Shown here piece by piece: positions 24,604 through 32,620 of a stretch of DNA of 35,533 nucleotides. The position numbers were made by a program, and so were the translations under genes. Under the pieces are notes generated by a model. That model did not search any database, was not told where the DNA came from, and saw nothing but the letters and a program-made list of their open reading frames with translations. Origin of the DNA: Nitrospirota bacterium (lineage in GTDB: Bacteria > Nitrospirota > Thermodesulfovibrionia > UBA6902 > JACROP01); NCBI GenBank assembly GCA_016214385.1, contig JACROP010000173.1, positions 1 to 35,533 on the forward strand, given 5' to 3'. Positions within the stretch are counted from its first letter, which is position 1; every line of letters begins with the position of its first letter.

Positions 24604-25866
24604 ATGGAACCAGGAAGTTTATTCAGTCTTATAATAATTGTCGTTTGTCTTGTTATTGTTGCGGTCCTGTCGGGCTCTGAAGCCTCCTTCATTGCTGTCA
24701 ACAAAATCAGGATAAGAAATCTAATCGAAAAGGGAGACAGCAAGGCAAAGGCAGTTCAGAGGATTCTTGAACAGCATGACCGCTTTTTCAGTGCGGTGAT
24801 ACTCTCTGGAAATCTATTCACTGTGCTTGCAACAGCCTTAGGCACTGCTCTGGCCATGAGTTGGTTTGGAAAGGATGGCATTGTCATCGCAACAGTAGTC
24901 ATGACCTTTCTCACAGTAGTTTTTGGCGAACTTGCGCCTAAAACATTTGCAGTTACGCATTCCGAAAGGGTCTCCCTATTTTTATCAAAACCAATCGAGA
25001 TATATATAAGATTGATTTCTCCACTGGTCTGGATTTTTACTAAATCATCAAACTGGATTATCAAACTCTTTGGAGGAGAGGAAAAACCCATCGTCCCTTT
25101 TATTACAGAAGAAGACATAAAAACCATGATCAGTATCGGCAAGGAAGAAGGTGCACTTGAGGAAGAGAAAAAGGAGATGCTACACAGGGTCTTTGAGTTC
25201 GGGGATAAAATGGTCTCAGAGGCAATGGTCCCGAGAACCGAGATAGTGGCTATTCCGGAAGATGCTACTGTGGCTGATGCCCTCAGCCTTGTATCAAAAG
25301 AAGGCTACTCCCGCTATCCTGTAATTAAAGATACGGTGGACAATATCACAGGGATGCTATATGTCAAAGATATATTGATAAAAATGGCTGAAGAGAAAGT
25401 CGAGCCGGATACGTCTATAAGCAGCTTCATAAGAGAGGCTTACTATATACCTGAAAGTAAAATGGTAACTGAGCTATTAGATGAGATGCAGAAAAAGAAA
25501 CTCCAGATTGCAATTATTATGGATGAATATGGAGGCACTGCTGGCCTTATAACCCTTGAGGATTTAATGGAGGAGATAGTTGGTGGCCTTCAGGACGAAT
25601 TCGAGGCCATTGAGGCTGAAAAAGAAGTAGAGGTTATAGACGAAAAAACTTTCATTGTATCAGGCTCTACAGGCATTGATGAGGTCAATGAACTTGTTGG
25701 TGTTGACCTCAAGAGCGAGGAGTTTCACACCGTAGGAGGTCTTCTCTTTGGTCTCTTTGGTCACCTCCCGAAGGTTGGCGAACAGCTTCGATACCACGGC
25801 ATAAAATTCCTCGTCCTTGAGATGGACGGCAAAAAAGTCGAGAAAATAAGAGTAACAAAAATCTAA
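24604..25866 (+). CDS. CNNM/CorC-type transporter with CBS pair
   Basis: A 420-residue inner-membrane protein in the HlyC/CorC family, associated with magnesium or cobalt homeostasis. Residues about 1-175 form the DUF21 membrane domain with four hydrophobic stretches and the conserved GSEASFIAVN and GELAPKTFAV. Two CBS motifs follow (MVPRTEIVAIPEDATVADAL; IPESKMVTELLDEMQ), then DEYGGTAGLITLEDLMEEIVG, the hallmark of the group. The C-terminal CorC_HlyC domain ends at about 415 (VGGLLFGLFGHLP). It follows the dehydrogenase by 56 bases. The transported ion cannot be read from sequence. Confidence 0.9.
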   Translation: MEPGSLFSLIIIVVCLVIVAVLSGSEASFIAVNKIRIRNLIEKGDSKAKAVQRILEQHDRFFSAVILSGNLFTVLATALGTALAMSWFGKDGIVIATVVMTFLTVVFGELAPKTFAVTHSERVSLFLSKPIEIYIRLISPLVWIFTKSSNWIIKLFGGEEKPIVPFITEEDIKTMISIGKEEGALEEEKKEMLHRVFEFGDKMVSEAMVPRTEIVAIPEDATVADALSLVSKEGYSRYPVIKDTVDNITGMLYVKDILIKMAEEKVEPDTSISSFIREAYYIPESKMVTELLDEMQKKKLQIAIIMDEYGGTAGLITLEDLMEEIVGGLQDEFEAIEAEKEVEVIDEKTFIVSGSTGIDEVNELVGVDLKSEEFHTVGGLLFGLFGHLPKVGEQLRYHGIKFLVLEMDGKKVEKIRVTKI

Positions 25867-25894
25867 AAGGAAATTTTCTTCTGCCTCCCTAATC

Positions 25895-27166
25895 TCAGCT
25901 TATTCTTGATTTAATGCTCCAATACCTCCAGTAAGGTATAGCCTCTACTATGAGTTTATCCTTCTGGAATTTTGTCTCAGTGTTAAGGGTGACGAGCAAT
26001 GCCTTCTTTAAGTTATTCTTCTCAAGGAATCTGAAAAGGGTCTTTACATCGTCCCTGCCTATTTTCTCCCTTATCTTTACTTCAACAGGAAGCACATGGC
26101 TGTCCTGCGCATGGATTATGTCGATCTCCTCTTTCTGAGGTGTCTTGAGGAAAAACCTTGCATCAAGGCTGTTTATAAAAAACTGCTCAAGGACGGCAGA
26201 CAAGTCAGCCTGAGGGTTCAGGGCCAATGTGAAGGCTGTATTGCTGAGATAGAGTTTCTTCACCTTCTTTTCACTTGTGAGGAGGTTACGCGAATAGTTA
26301 TAGAGCTTCTGCAGGAACAATGCATACTCAAGATACGAGACATAGTTGGCTATCGTCCTGTGGTCAATTTTAAGGTCATTGCTCAGGTTCTTATAGTCGA
26401 GATAAAAGCCGGGTCTTGAAGCAGTGATATTTAATATCTTCATAAGAAGCTCCGGCAGGTCAAGCCTGAATGTCTGCGGTATGTCAACAAAAATAACCCT
26501 TTCAAGAAGACTCTCTTTAAGATATTTCCTGAGCATATGCTCATCGAGATCCAATGCCTCGATAAAACCGCCTGTCTTAAGAAAGCCTGCCATATGTCTT
26601 CTCAAATCCCTCTCGAATATCTTCTCTCTATTTTTGTCTATCTTTATTCCCGTGAAATCAAGATACTCGTCAAAATCCAGTGGTCTGATCTGAAAGTCAA
26701 AGAACCTTCCTGCAAGACTCTCCCTTATGCTCCTCCACATTGTTATCTGTGCTGAGCCAGTAAGGAATATCTTAAGCTTCGGGTTTGAATCATAGAGGAG
26801 TTTCACTTTTGAAGGCCAGCCATTGAGCTTCTGTACCTCATCTAAGAATATAAATACCTTCTCCTTAGAGATATCCTTCCTGAGTGCGTCTGTCTCATAT
26901 TGTTTAATGATTTCTTCCAGGTCATACCTCATCTCGTCGAATGAGAAATATAAAATGTTGTACGGGTTCACACCCTTCCTGAGAAGTTCATCTATGATCT
27001 GGTATATGAGGGTCGTTTTTCCAACCCTTCTTAAGCCGGTGAACAGAACAATCTGCCGCTTGTCTATATACTTAACGATTTCACCGAATACCTTCCTTTT
27101 CCTCCCGAGAAATTCCGAAGGGACCTTTCCATCCTTCCACCAGAGGTTAAAGCTATGTAATTCCAT
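25895..27166 (-). CDS. AAA_14/DUF4143-family ATPase
   Basis: A 423-residue P-loop ATPase of the large, poorly characterised AAA_14 plus DUF4143 family. Walker A is GLRRVGKTTL with Lys50, Walker B VFIFLDEVQ near 104-112, and a sensor FLTGSA follows. Residues about 200-320 are a helical, winged-helix-like region (DHRTIANYVSYLEYALF). The C-terminus has a nuclease-like EIDIIHAQDSHVLPVEVK pattern (D then ExK), common in this family, though activity is unproven. It converges on the CorC-type gene and has its own consensus promoter. Such genes often spread horizontally; a cellular role is unknown. Confidence 0.85.
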   Translation of the reverse strand: MELHSFNLWWKDGKVPSEFLGRKRKVFGEIVKYIDKRQIVLFTGLRRVGKTTLIYQIIDELLRKGVNPYNILYFSFDEMRYDLEEIIKQYETDALRKDISKEKVFIFLDEVQKLNGWPSKVKLLYDSNPKLKIFLTGSAQITMWRSIRESLAGRFFDFQIRPLDFDEYLDFTGIKIDKNREKIFERDLRRHMAGFLKTGGFIEALDLDEHMLRKYLKESLLERVIFVDIPQTFRLDLPELLMKILNITASRPGFYLDYKNLSNDLKIDHRTIANYVSYLEYALFLQKLYNYSRNLLTSEKKVKKLYLSNTAFTLALNPQADLSAVLEQFFINSLDARFFLKTPQKEEIDIIHAQDSHVLPVEVKIREKIGRDDVKTLFRFLEKNNLKKALLVTLNTETKFQKDKLIVEAIPYWRYWSIKSRIS

Positions 27167-27175
27167 TATCGCTCC

Positions 27176-27206
27176 AATGTAATTGTTTTTTAATTTCAGT
27201 TACATT
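27176..27206 (-). promoter_or_regulatory. Inverted repeat over the ATPase start site
   Basis: AATGTAA (27176-27182) and TTACATT (27200-27206), a perfect 7-bp inverted repeat with a 17-base spacer. It overlaps the -10 hexamer and expected start of the ATPase promoter. The core TGTAA/TTACA is shared with the fic operator. It could be an operator or a leader hairpin. Confidence 0.5.
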
Positions 27207-27233
27207 ATATTGGGTTTGATTGATACTTGTCAA
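27204..27233 (-). promoter_or_regulatory. Consensus sigma-70 promoter of the ATPase gene
   Basis: On the minus strand, TTGACA (27233-27228) and TATAAT (27209-27204) are both perfect hexamers separated by 18 bases. Transcription should start near 27197, about 30 bases before the ATG. Confidence 0.8.
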
Positions 27234-27287
27234 GCAGTGCTTTTTTAGACTATTTGGAGTAGATTTTTGATGAGGCAATTCGGCCCC

Positions 27288-27316
27288 TTGTCAATATTCT
27301 TTGCCTTGGCTATAAT
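27288..27316 (+). promoter_or_regulatory. Sigma-70 promoter upstream of mdh
   Basis: TTGTCA at 27288-27293 and a perfect TATAAT at 27311-27316 with a 17-base spacer. It would give mdh a leader of about 225 bases that includes the octamer hairpin. Confidence 0.65.
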
Positions 27317-27391
27317 AGCTACCCATAAACCTAAATAATGTATTAAGAAAACCACAGAGGCATAGAGTTCACGAGAAAATGGTAAAGAAAA

Positions 27392-27486
27392 ATGGAGTAA
27401 TGGAGTGTTGGAGTATTGGGAAAAAAGAATACATTACTCCATTACTCCAATACTCCAATCAAATCCTCCAGCACTCCATTGCTCCA
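27392..27486. repeat. Octamer repeats arranged as a long inverted repeat
   Basis: Three WTGGAGTR units (27392-27415) face complementary YACTCCAW units (27435-27458, plus 27472-27479 and a decayed one to 27486). As RNA in the mdh leader, the two blocks would pair into a stem of more than 20 bp. The same octamer occurs in tandem at 22088-22117. Confidence 0.7.
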
Positions 27487-27548
27487 AATTATAGCTCTGT
27501 GAACGATGTGGTTAAATGTATTCTTCGGGTAAATCAGGAGGTGAAATT

Positions 27549-28472
27549 TTGCGCAAGAAGGTTACTATCGTTGGTGCTGGCAATGTTGGAGCCACCACTG
27601 CCCAGCTTGTAGCAGAACGGGGGCTTGCCGACATTGTGCTTATTGATATTGCAGAAGGAATTCCACAGGGAAAGGCCCTCGATATCCAGGAGGCATGTCC
27701 CCTCTGGGGTTCTTCTTCGAGGGTCACAGGCTCAAATGGATATATCGAATCTGTTAATTCTGATATCGTTGTAATTACGGCTGGCTTTGCCAGAAAGCCA
27801 GACATGAGCAGGGACGACCTGCTTCAGGCCAATGCGAGGGTTGTCAGGGAGATAGCTGAAAATATTGTCAGCTCTCCTCAGGCCATTGTGATTGTTGTCA
27901 CAAACCCGATGGATGTGATGGCATATCTTACTCTTAAGGTAAGCGGGTTTTCGCATCAAAAGGTAGTGGGCATGGGTGGGGTCTTAGATACAACGAGGCT
28001 TAGGGCTTTTATTGCAATTGAGCGTAATGTTTCTCCAGAAGATGTTCATGCCATTGTCCTCGGAGGCCATGGCGACCAGATGGTGCCCTTGCCGCGACTC
28101 ACAACTGTAAACGGTGTGCCTCTGACAGAACTTCTGCCTGGCGATAAAATTGATAGACTGATTGATAGGACAAGAGATGCCGGGGCAGAGATAGTAGGGA
28201 TGCTTAAAACAGGGAGTGCCTTTTACGCACCTGCTGCCTCAACAGTAGAGATGATTGAGGCTATCATTAATGATGACGGGAGGGTGCTTCCATGTTCTGC
28301 ATATCTCGATGGCCAGTATGGAATAAAAGATGTATATATGGGTGTGCCTGTAAGGCTTGGCTCAAGAGGCGTTGAAGAAATAATAGAGTTACAGCTTACG
28401 CCAGAAGAAAAAGAGGCATTCAACAAATCAGCCGATTCTGTGAAATCCTTAATCCAGGAACTTAAATTATAA
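27549..28472 (+). CDS. mdh: Malate dehydrogenase (LDH-like type)
   Basis: Interconverts malate and oxaloacetate with NAD. I start at the TTG at 27549: it is preceded by AGGAGGT with a good spacer and yields [18 protein letters not shown], the family start; the ATG at 27516 would add 11 unrelated residues. The protein is then 307 residues. Residues 7-14 are the nucleotide loop and Asp33 is the NAD-selecting acid. Arg82 and Arg88 in ARKPDMSR mark malate rather than lactate specificity; Asp147, Arg150 and His174 ([12 protein letters not shown]) are catalytic. With the synthase and isocitrate dehydrogenase upstream it fits a TCA set, although it has its own promoter. Confidence 0.93.
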   Translation: MRKKVTIVGAGNVGATTAQLVAERGLADIVLIDIAEGIPQGKALDIQEACPLWGSSSRVTGSNGYIESVNSDIVVITAGFARKPDMSRDDLLQANARVVREIAENIVSSPQAIVIVVTNPMDVMAYLTLKVSGFSHQKVVGMGGVLDTTRLRAFIAIERNVSPEDVHAIVLGGHGDQMVPLPRLTTVNGVPLTELLPGDKIDRLIDRTRDAGAEIVGMLKTGSAFYAPAASTVEMIEAIINDDGRVLPCSAYLDGQYGIKDVYMGVPVRLGSRGVEEIIELQLTPEEKEAFNKSADSVKSLIQELKL

Positions 28473-28508
28473 ACTTGTCCTGAAAATGCATAGCGAGCGC
28501 ATTCCCCA

Positions 28509-28524
28509 TCCCGAAGTTTCGGGA
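28509..28524. repeat. 16-nt palindrome TCCCGA-N4-TCGGGA, copy 1
   Basis: TCCCGA, loop AGTT, TCGGGA in the mdh-ndk gap, flanked by CCCC and GGGG that can extend the stem. A second copy with the same arms and a different loop lies at 29136-29151, beyond ndk. Confidence 0.7.
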
Positions 28525-28563
28525 CTGCGGGGAGCTTCAATTTATTTCAGGAGCGGAGGAAAA

Positions 28564-28989
28564 ATGGAGAGAACCTTATCAATTGTGAAGCCAGACGGTG
28601 TAGAGAAAAACCTTATCGGAGAAGTCATAAAGAGATTCGAGGCACAGGGTTTGAGAGTTATTGCCCTTAAAATGATAAGGCTTAGCAAAGATGGAGCAAA
28701 GGGTTTTTACATTGTCCACAAGGCCAGGCCCTTTTATGAAAGCCTCACAGATTTTATGTCGTCTGGACCTGTTGTGATTATGGTCTTAGAGGGGCAAGAT
28801 GCCATCTCAAAGGTAAGATATATAATGGGCGCAACCAATCCCAGGGAAGCACTGCCTGGAACTATCAGGGCAGATTTTGCATCGGACATAGAGCGTAATA
28901 TAGTCCATGGCTCTGATTCTCTGGAGTCAGCATCTTTTGAAATATCTTATTTTTTCCCGGCAATTGAAATGCATTCTCTTAACTCTTAA
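28564..28989 (+). CDS. ndk: Nucleoside diphosphate kinase
   Basis: Equilibrates nucleoside triphosphate pools through a phosphohistidine. I start at the ATG at 28564, which has GGAGG just upstream and gives [13 protein letters not shown]; a longer frame from 28486 reads through the palindrome and is not conserved. The protein is 141 residues, as usual. His115 in [12 protein letters not shown] is the phosphorylated residue. Arg85 in the [13 protein letters not shown] block and Lys9 complete the nucleotide site. It follows mdh by 91 bases and may be co-transcribed. The last residues (AIEMHSLNS) overlap AACTCTTAACT repeat-like DNA. Confidence 0.95.
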   Translation: MERTLSIVKPDGVEKNLIGEVIKRFEAQGLRVIALKMIRLSKDGAKGFYIVHKARPFYESLTDFMSSGPVVIMVLEGQDAISKVRYIMGATNPREALPGTIRADFASDIERNIVHGSDSLESASFEISYFFPAIEMHSLNS

Positions 28990-29287
28990 CTCTGGTGGCG
29001 CTTTTCAGGCAAGCTCAAACTGTATCCCGATAATTCTGCCGAACACAATTCACAAATGTAAGAAAAAAATTTAAGGAAATGAACCCCACCTGACGGCTTT
29101 GCCCTTCGCTTCGCTCAGGGCTTGCGTCCGTTCTGTCCCGACAGGTCGGGAAACCGAGCATTATTTATATTTTTAAATGAGGGCGTTGCATATATTCTCT
29201 TAAATATTGATACTAAAATCCTTGCTTCTTTAATCTTGCCCTTTCACTATCTCATCAATAATTCGTTATCACAATTTAGCATAGAAA
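28990..29287. other. Intergenic junction between core genes and the defence island
   Basis: No gene is seen. It contains a nested inverted repeat at 29092-29128 (GACG...CGTC outside, GCCCT...AGGGC inside) and the second TCCCGA palindrome. After that the DNA turns AT-rich and gene direction switches to all-minus. This is the likely edge of acquired DNA, although I find no att site or tRNA here. Confidence 0.5.
29136..29151. repeat. 16-nt palindrome TCCCGA-N4-TCGGGA, copy 2
   Basis: Arms identical to copy 1 at 28509, with loop CAGG instead of AGTT. The two copies flank ndk. Confidence 0.7.
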
Positions 29288-29782
29288 TTAGATAATTCCA
29301 TATTCTTTACACTTATTAATTGCGTAATCCTTGTTTTTACAGTTTTCCAATATGTCATAGTTATTTTTCAGGGCTCTGATTCTATTTAGTGAAATACTCT
29401 TTTGTGATAAGCGCTCAACTACAATTGTTGGGACAAAAAACAGTTCGAAGGAATCTTTGCCGATTGAATGTACGCCGATAATTACATCTGAGGTTTTTGG
29501 TGATTGCGTATATTCCTTCACGCCAGACTTATAGTATCTATCTACGCCGCCTCTTGTGCCACCCGTAAACTTAATATTTTTAGTTGCGGTTTTAACTTGG
29601 GCGCGAATAATATTTTCTGTTCCGTCCTTTTCTTTGAAAACAATGACAATATCATAAGGTGATAATGGAAGATCAACGAGAGAAACATTTTGATATTTTT
29701 TCATTAGAATCCCAACGACTATATGTTCATTTGCAAAACCTTCTACTGATGCTTGCCTCCCTAAGTCTTCCCTATTCTCCAA
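29288..29782 (-). CDS. Putative PD-(D/E)XK restriction endonuclease
   Basis: A 164-residue protein that I do not recognise by family name. It carries a nuclease-like core: a conserved-looking helix with Glu14 and Glu19 (SVEGFANEHIV), then PYDIVIVF with Asp at the strand end, and RAQVKTAT, a QxK variant of the (D/E)xK motif. The later GVHSIGKDSFELFFVPT is a further strand pair. It starts 18 bases downstream of a DNA methyltransferase on the same strand, the usual place for the cognate restriction enzyme. Cleavage specificity cannot be inferred. Alternatively it is a nuclease with another role. Confidence 0.6.
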   Translation of the reverse strand: MENREDLGRQASVEGFANEHIVVGILMKKYQNVSLVDLPLSPYDIVIVFKEKDGTENIIRAQVKTATKNIKFTGGTRGGVDRYYKSGVKEYTQSPKTSDVIIGVHSIGKDSFELFFVPTIVVERLSQKSISLNRIRALKNNYDILENCKNKDYAINKCKEYGII

Positions 29783-29800
29783 TGTGTGCTCTCCTATATT

Positions 29801-31225
29801 TTATTTTCTAAGTATAATTATCCAGTCAGTATTTATTCTTTCCTCACGAGGAACTTTTATAACATGTTTTATGATCTCTGAACCGAAATAATTCTCTACA
29901 TTAAACCCGATTCTTTCTGACATTGGCATTAAATATTTCCATGTCTCAAACAGTTCATTTCTTATTTTATTGTTGCCAACTACGATTATATATCGTCCAC
30001 TTCTTCGTAGCACTTTATAGACTTCTTTCAAATTAAGTTCCATATCTTTTAAATATTTGAAAGCAATATAAGCTCGTCTCTGATCTTTCTTGAATATCTT
30101 AGTGATTATTTTATCTGCGCTGTTTATTCCAGTCAAGCAAAGTTTTTTGTAGTCTCGAGAAGATACGCTTTCTGTCCCTACATGATTTTTCTTTAAGGGG
30201 GTTAGTGAACCAGTTGCAAGTCCCAACCAGTAAATTTCCAATTGATGTGTTCTAGGATAATCTACAGCATTAGCATAAGGAGGGGATGTTAAAGCTAAAT
30301 CAAAAAAATGACCAGAATTTCTAATATTCCTTGCATCATTATTAATCGGAAAATCTACTTTTATATTTTTTGGACACACTAGTGAAAACTCAATCATTTT
30401 AGGCACATTGACCAATACACGCTCAACAAACTTTTTAAGTGCATAAGCAGGATAGACTTTTTTATTTAATTTTTTTCTTATCACAGTCCTTGTACAATTA
30501 TCGTCGGCATTTGAAACCGATCTAATAATTGACGAAAAACAGATTTTTAAAAAGTTTTGCACATCAATGCTTACTTCTAAAGAATTAATTATTTTTTTGA
30601 GATATGCTAACTCCAAAACTATTTCCTTATTGAACCAGTTATCTCTATATTGAAAATCAGGAATGTCAACCGCCTTTACTTTTGTTGGATGATATTTAAT
30701 TACTGACTTTAAAAGCGCGTTTTGTGAATATTTAAGTTCGTCAGCGTCTAAAGGTGTTGTCTTAACTTTGGAAAGAAAACATGAAAATGGATCAACATCG
30801 ACCCCTACAGAATGCCTGTTTAATAACAAGGCTTCAACATTTGTAGTTCCACTCCCAGAAAATGGGTCAAGCACTCTATCTCCTTCATTTGAATAACGTC
30901 TGATAAGCCATCTTGGAAGTTCAGGAAAAAATTTTGCCGGATATTTATGGAAACCATGTGTATAAATACTTTGATCGTAGCTGATAAATAAAAATCTATC
31001 ACCATTTCCTGTTGGCAAATCTATCGGGATATCGCCATCAACACGAGTTATCTTCTCTCCGAAGTCATTAATTATCTCTTTAACGTTTTCTAATTCTTCA
31101 TATCCATTAAATAAAAATGGCTGATTTTGCTGATTGTTTCTTTTGCCATTCCCATTTCTTTTAGAAATTTTTTGTCTTATCTCTTCGATTGAAATAGGAT
31201 AATAGTCATTTGCTAAGGCTTGCAT
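29801..31225 (-). CDS. DNA methyltransferase of the TSPPY type (module 1)
   Basis: A 474-residue amino-methyltransferase. HGFHKYPAKFFPELPRWLI (90-108) leads into motif I, D120-P-F-S-G-S-G-T-T128, for SAM binding. The catalytic motif IV is TSPPY at 313-317, the form most often seen in N4-cytosine and some N6-adenine enzymes. GRYIIVVGNNKIR near residue 410 is the following strand. The large segment between motifs I and IV may carry target recognition. It is paralogous in layout to the methyltransferase at 32617. The downstream small nuclease-like gene suggests a type II system. It is preceded by GGAG and by debris of another methyltransferase-like gene. Confidence 0.85.
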   Translation of the reverse strand: MQALANDYYPISIEEIRQKISKRNGNGKRNNQQNQPFLFNGYEELENVKEIINDFGEKITRVDGDIPIDLPTGNGDRFLFISYDQSIYTHGFHKYPAKFFPELPRWLIRRYSNEGDRVLDPFSGSGTTNVEALLLNRHSVGVDVDPFSCFLSKVKTTPLDADELKYSQNALLKSVIKYHPTKVKAVDIPDFQYRDNWFNKEIVLELAYLKKIINSLEVSIDVQNFLKICFSSIIRSVSNADDNCTRTVIRKKLNKKVYPAYALKKFVERVLVNVPKMIEFSLVCPKNIKVDFPINNDARNIRNSGHFFDLALTSPPYANAVDYPRTHQLEIYWLGLATGSLTPLKKNHVGTESVSSRDYKKLCLTGINSADKIITKIFKKDQRRAYIAFKYLKDMELNLKEVYKVLRRSGRYIIVVGNNKIRNELFETWKYLMPMSERIGFNVENYFGSEIIKHVIKVPREERINTDWIIILRK

Positions 31226-31226
31226 A

Positions 31227-31350
31227 TTATTTTCTCCTTCTATCTTTAATCTCTTTCATCCCCCGGCTATCGCCGATGATTATGGTGGTTTTAGATGGCA
31301 TAAGCCTGCTCATATTCTTCAAACTCTTTAAAACACCATGTGCACTCCAT
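31227..31350 (-). pseudogene. Remnant resembling a methyltransferase N-terminus
   Basis: Two tiny overlapping frames. The first, 31350-31291, has an AGGTG upstream and reads MECTWCFKEFEEYEQAYAI. The second, 31301-31227, contains TTIIIGDSRGMKEIKD before a stop just ahead of the next gene. GDSR followed by M-x-E is how many SPPY-type DNA methyltransferases begin, so this looks like the start of a third, deleted methyltransferase with a frameshift. A leader peptide is an alternative. Confidence 0.35.
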
Positions 31351-31355
31351 ATAAT

Positions 31356-31628
31356 TCACCTCAGTCTATCTGTATAACTCAACCTTACATATCTGTTTTC
31401 TGTCCATCGCCATATAGAGACATCATAGTAGCCGGACTTATTTACAGTCTCAGGCTCTAATCTATGATCACTTGCAATCTCATCAAAGACCTGCTTGGCG
31501 TCTTTGAAAGAACCAAAATGATTGATTTCGACAACCTTGCCGCCTTCCGCTGCCACAATTAAAAACTTTGCATCATAAGGCTGAGGTAATTGGTAGGTAA
31601 TGACATTAGAAGATTTTACTTTTTCCAT
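31356..31628 (-). CDS. Small protein of unknown function
   Basis: A 90-residue soluble protein that I do not recognise. Starting MEKVKSSNVITYQLPQPYD, it alternates predicted strands and a helix (VEINHFGSFKDAKQVFDEIASDH) and ends with SIWRWTENRYVRLSY. There are no cysteines, membrane segments or catalytic motifs. AGGGGAG lies at a suitable distance before the ATG. It lies between the two restriction-modification modules, 14 bases downstream of the larger nuclease gene, so it is probably co-transcribed with module 2. A role as a controller or accessory to restriction is possible but unsupported; it has no helix-turn-helix. Confidence 0.6.
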   Translation of the reverse strand: MEKVKSSNVITYQLPQPYDAKFLIVAAEGGKVVEINHFGSFKDAKQVFDEIASDHRLEPETVNKSGYYDVSIWRWTENRYVRLSYTDRLR

Positions 31629-31642
31629 ATCGACTCCCCTTT

Positions 31643-32620
31643 TTATTCTATTCGTATTTGGTAATGAAATAATTCTTCTAAAAACTCTTGTTTTTTCTTT
31701 TCGTCTGCAAGGATGTCAATTAAGTTGAAGTACGTATCGATTTCTCGATCTGTTTTTAATTGGGATAAAACAGCTTCAGTAAAGCAACTTGCTAAATAAA
31801 TAGTTAAGCAATGCGCATTTTCAGACTTGGCTTTTGCAAATGATTTCTTGGCCTCGCCTAAGCGAGTCTGAGCGCCAGCTTTATCCATGCTGCCTTTTAT
31901 TTCAATAGCAACCTTTAACTTATCTCTATTGTCTCTGATTGAAATGTCGGGTTCGCTTGAGAAAATAATGCGCCAATTATTATTCAAGATAAGATGAATC
32001 TGTTTTTGTTTTTTGCCTTTTACGGTTATATCTTTTTTCTCAGTTGATGAAACGAACTCCTTCTCTTGAGCATATTCTTGTATTATTTCTTCAACAGCCT
32101 TTGCTGCTCCCTGCCCAATAATATTTACCCAAGTGCCTTGTATCTCTGAACCTATTTCTGCTATTAACGCATTTTTTGCAAGAGAAAAAGAGAAACCTTC
32201 GGTATCAATAATGACACTTGAAATAACTTTGTTTAAGGTCTCAGCAATTAATTGAAAGCGTTCTTTATTATCTCCTTTACGGGCTTTTGGCAATCTGCCG
32301 GATAGAATTTGACTTAGACCTTTCTGTGATAAAGCAGTTAAACTTCTATAATATTCGACAAGATTTGGACATTTATTTAAAATCTCTGGATGACAAAAAA
32401 TCATGTAAGGAGGGATAGAAGCCGTCTTAGTAACAATAAAAGCCTCTTTAGAAATACCCAATTTTTCAATATTCCATGTGATATCTTTTATTGCACATTT
32501 CTCAACGCGTGTAAATAGTTTTTCAATGTTTTTACTTTTCAAAACCGAATAAAAAAGCTTTGCTCTAGCAACATATGATTTTATAAGCGCTTCATTGAGA
32601 CTTGAGTCTGTTCTTTTCAT
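31643..32620 (-). CDS. Putative type II restriction endonuclease (module 2)
   Basis: A 325-residue protein starting inside the end of a methyltransferase gene (ATGA overlap), the classic arrangement of a restriction partner. The C-terminal half has a PD-(D/E)XK pattern: SEPDISIRD near residue 228, then VAIEIKGSMDKAGAQTRLGEAKKSF. In it the Glu-x-Lys pair and the following helix are well formed. The layout of this domain resembles the XcyI-type restriction enzyme family, but I cannot confirm that without a search. The N-terminal half is helical and unrecognised. Predicted to cut DNA not protected by the methyltransferase encoded just upstream. Confidence 0.72.
   Translation of the reverse strand: MKRTDSSLNEALIKSYVARAKLFYSVLKSKNIEKLFTRVEKCAIKDITWNIEKLGISKEAFIVTKTASIPPYMIFCHPEILNKCPNLVEYYRSLTALSQKGLSQILSGRLPKARKGDNKERFQLIAETLNKVISSVIIDTEGFSFSLAKNALIAEIGSEIQGTWVNIIGQGAAKAVEEIIQEYAQEKEFVSSTEKKDITVKGKKQKQIHLILNNNWRIIFSSEPDISIRDNRDKLKVAIEIKGSMDKAGAQTRLGEAKKSFAKAKSENAHCLTIYLASCFTEAVLSQLKTDREIDTYFNLIDILADEKKKQEFLEELFHYQIRIE

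Larger units (their letters stand above)
27234..27548. other. Intergenic region and mdh leader
   Basis: With the stretch back to 27167 this is about 380 bases without a gene. It holds the divergent promoters of the ATPase and mdh, a CCACAGAG-type dispersed motif at 27351-27375, the octamer hairpin at 27392-27486, and the mdh Shine-Dalgarno at 27537-27543. I see no ORF that resembles a protein. Confidence 0.6.

Noticed and set aside
28486-28563. Longer ndk start
   Set aside because: It reads through a palindromic repeat; the ATG at 28564 has GGAGG and matches the family.
28990-29287. Attachment site or integrase at the island edge
   Set aside because: No integrase, tRNA fragment or matching direct repeat was found at either end of the region in view.
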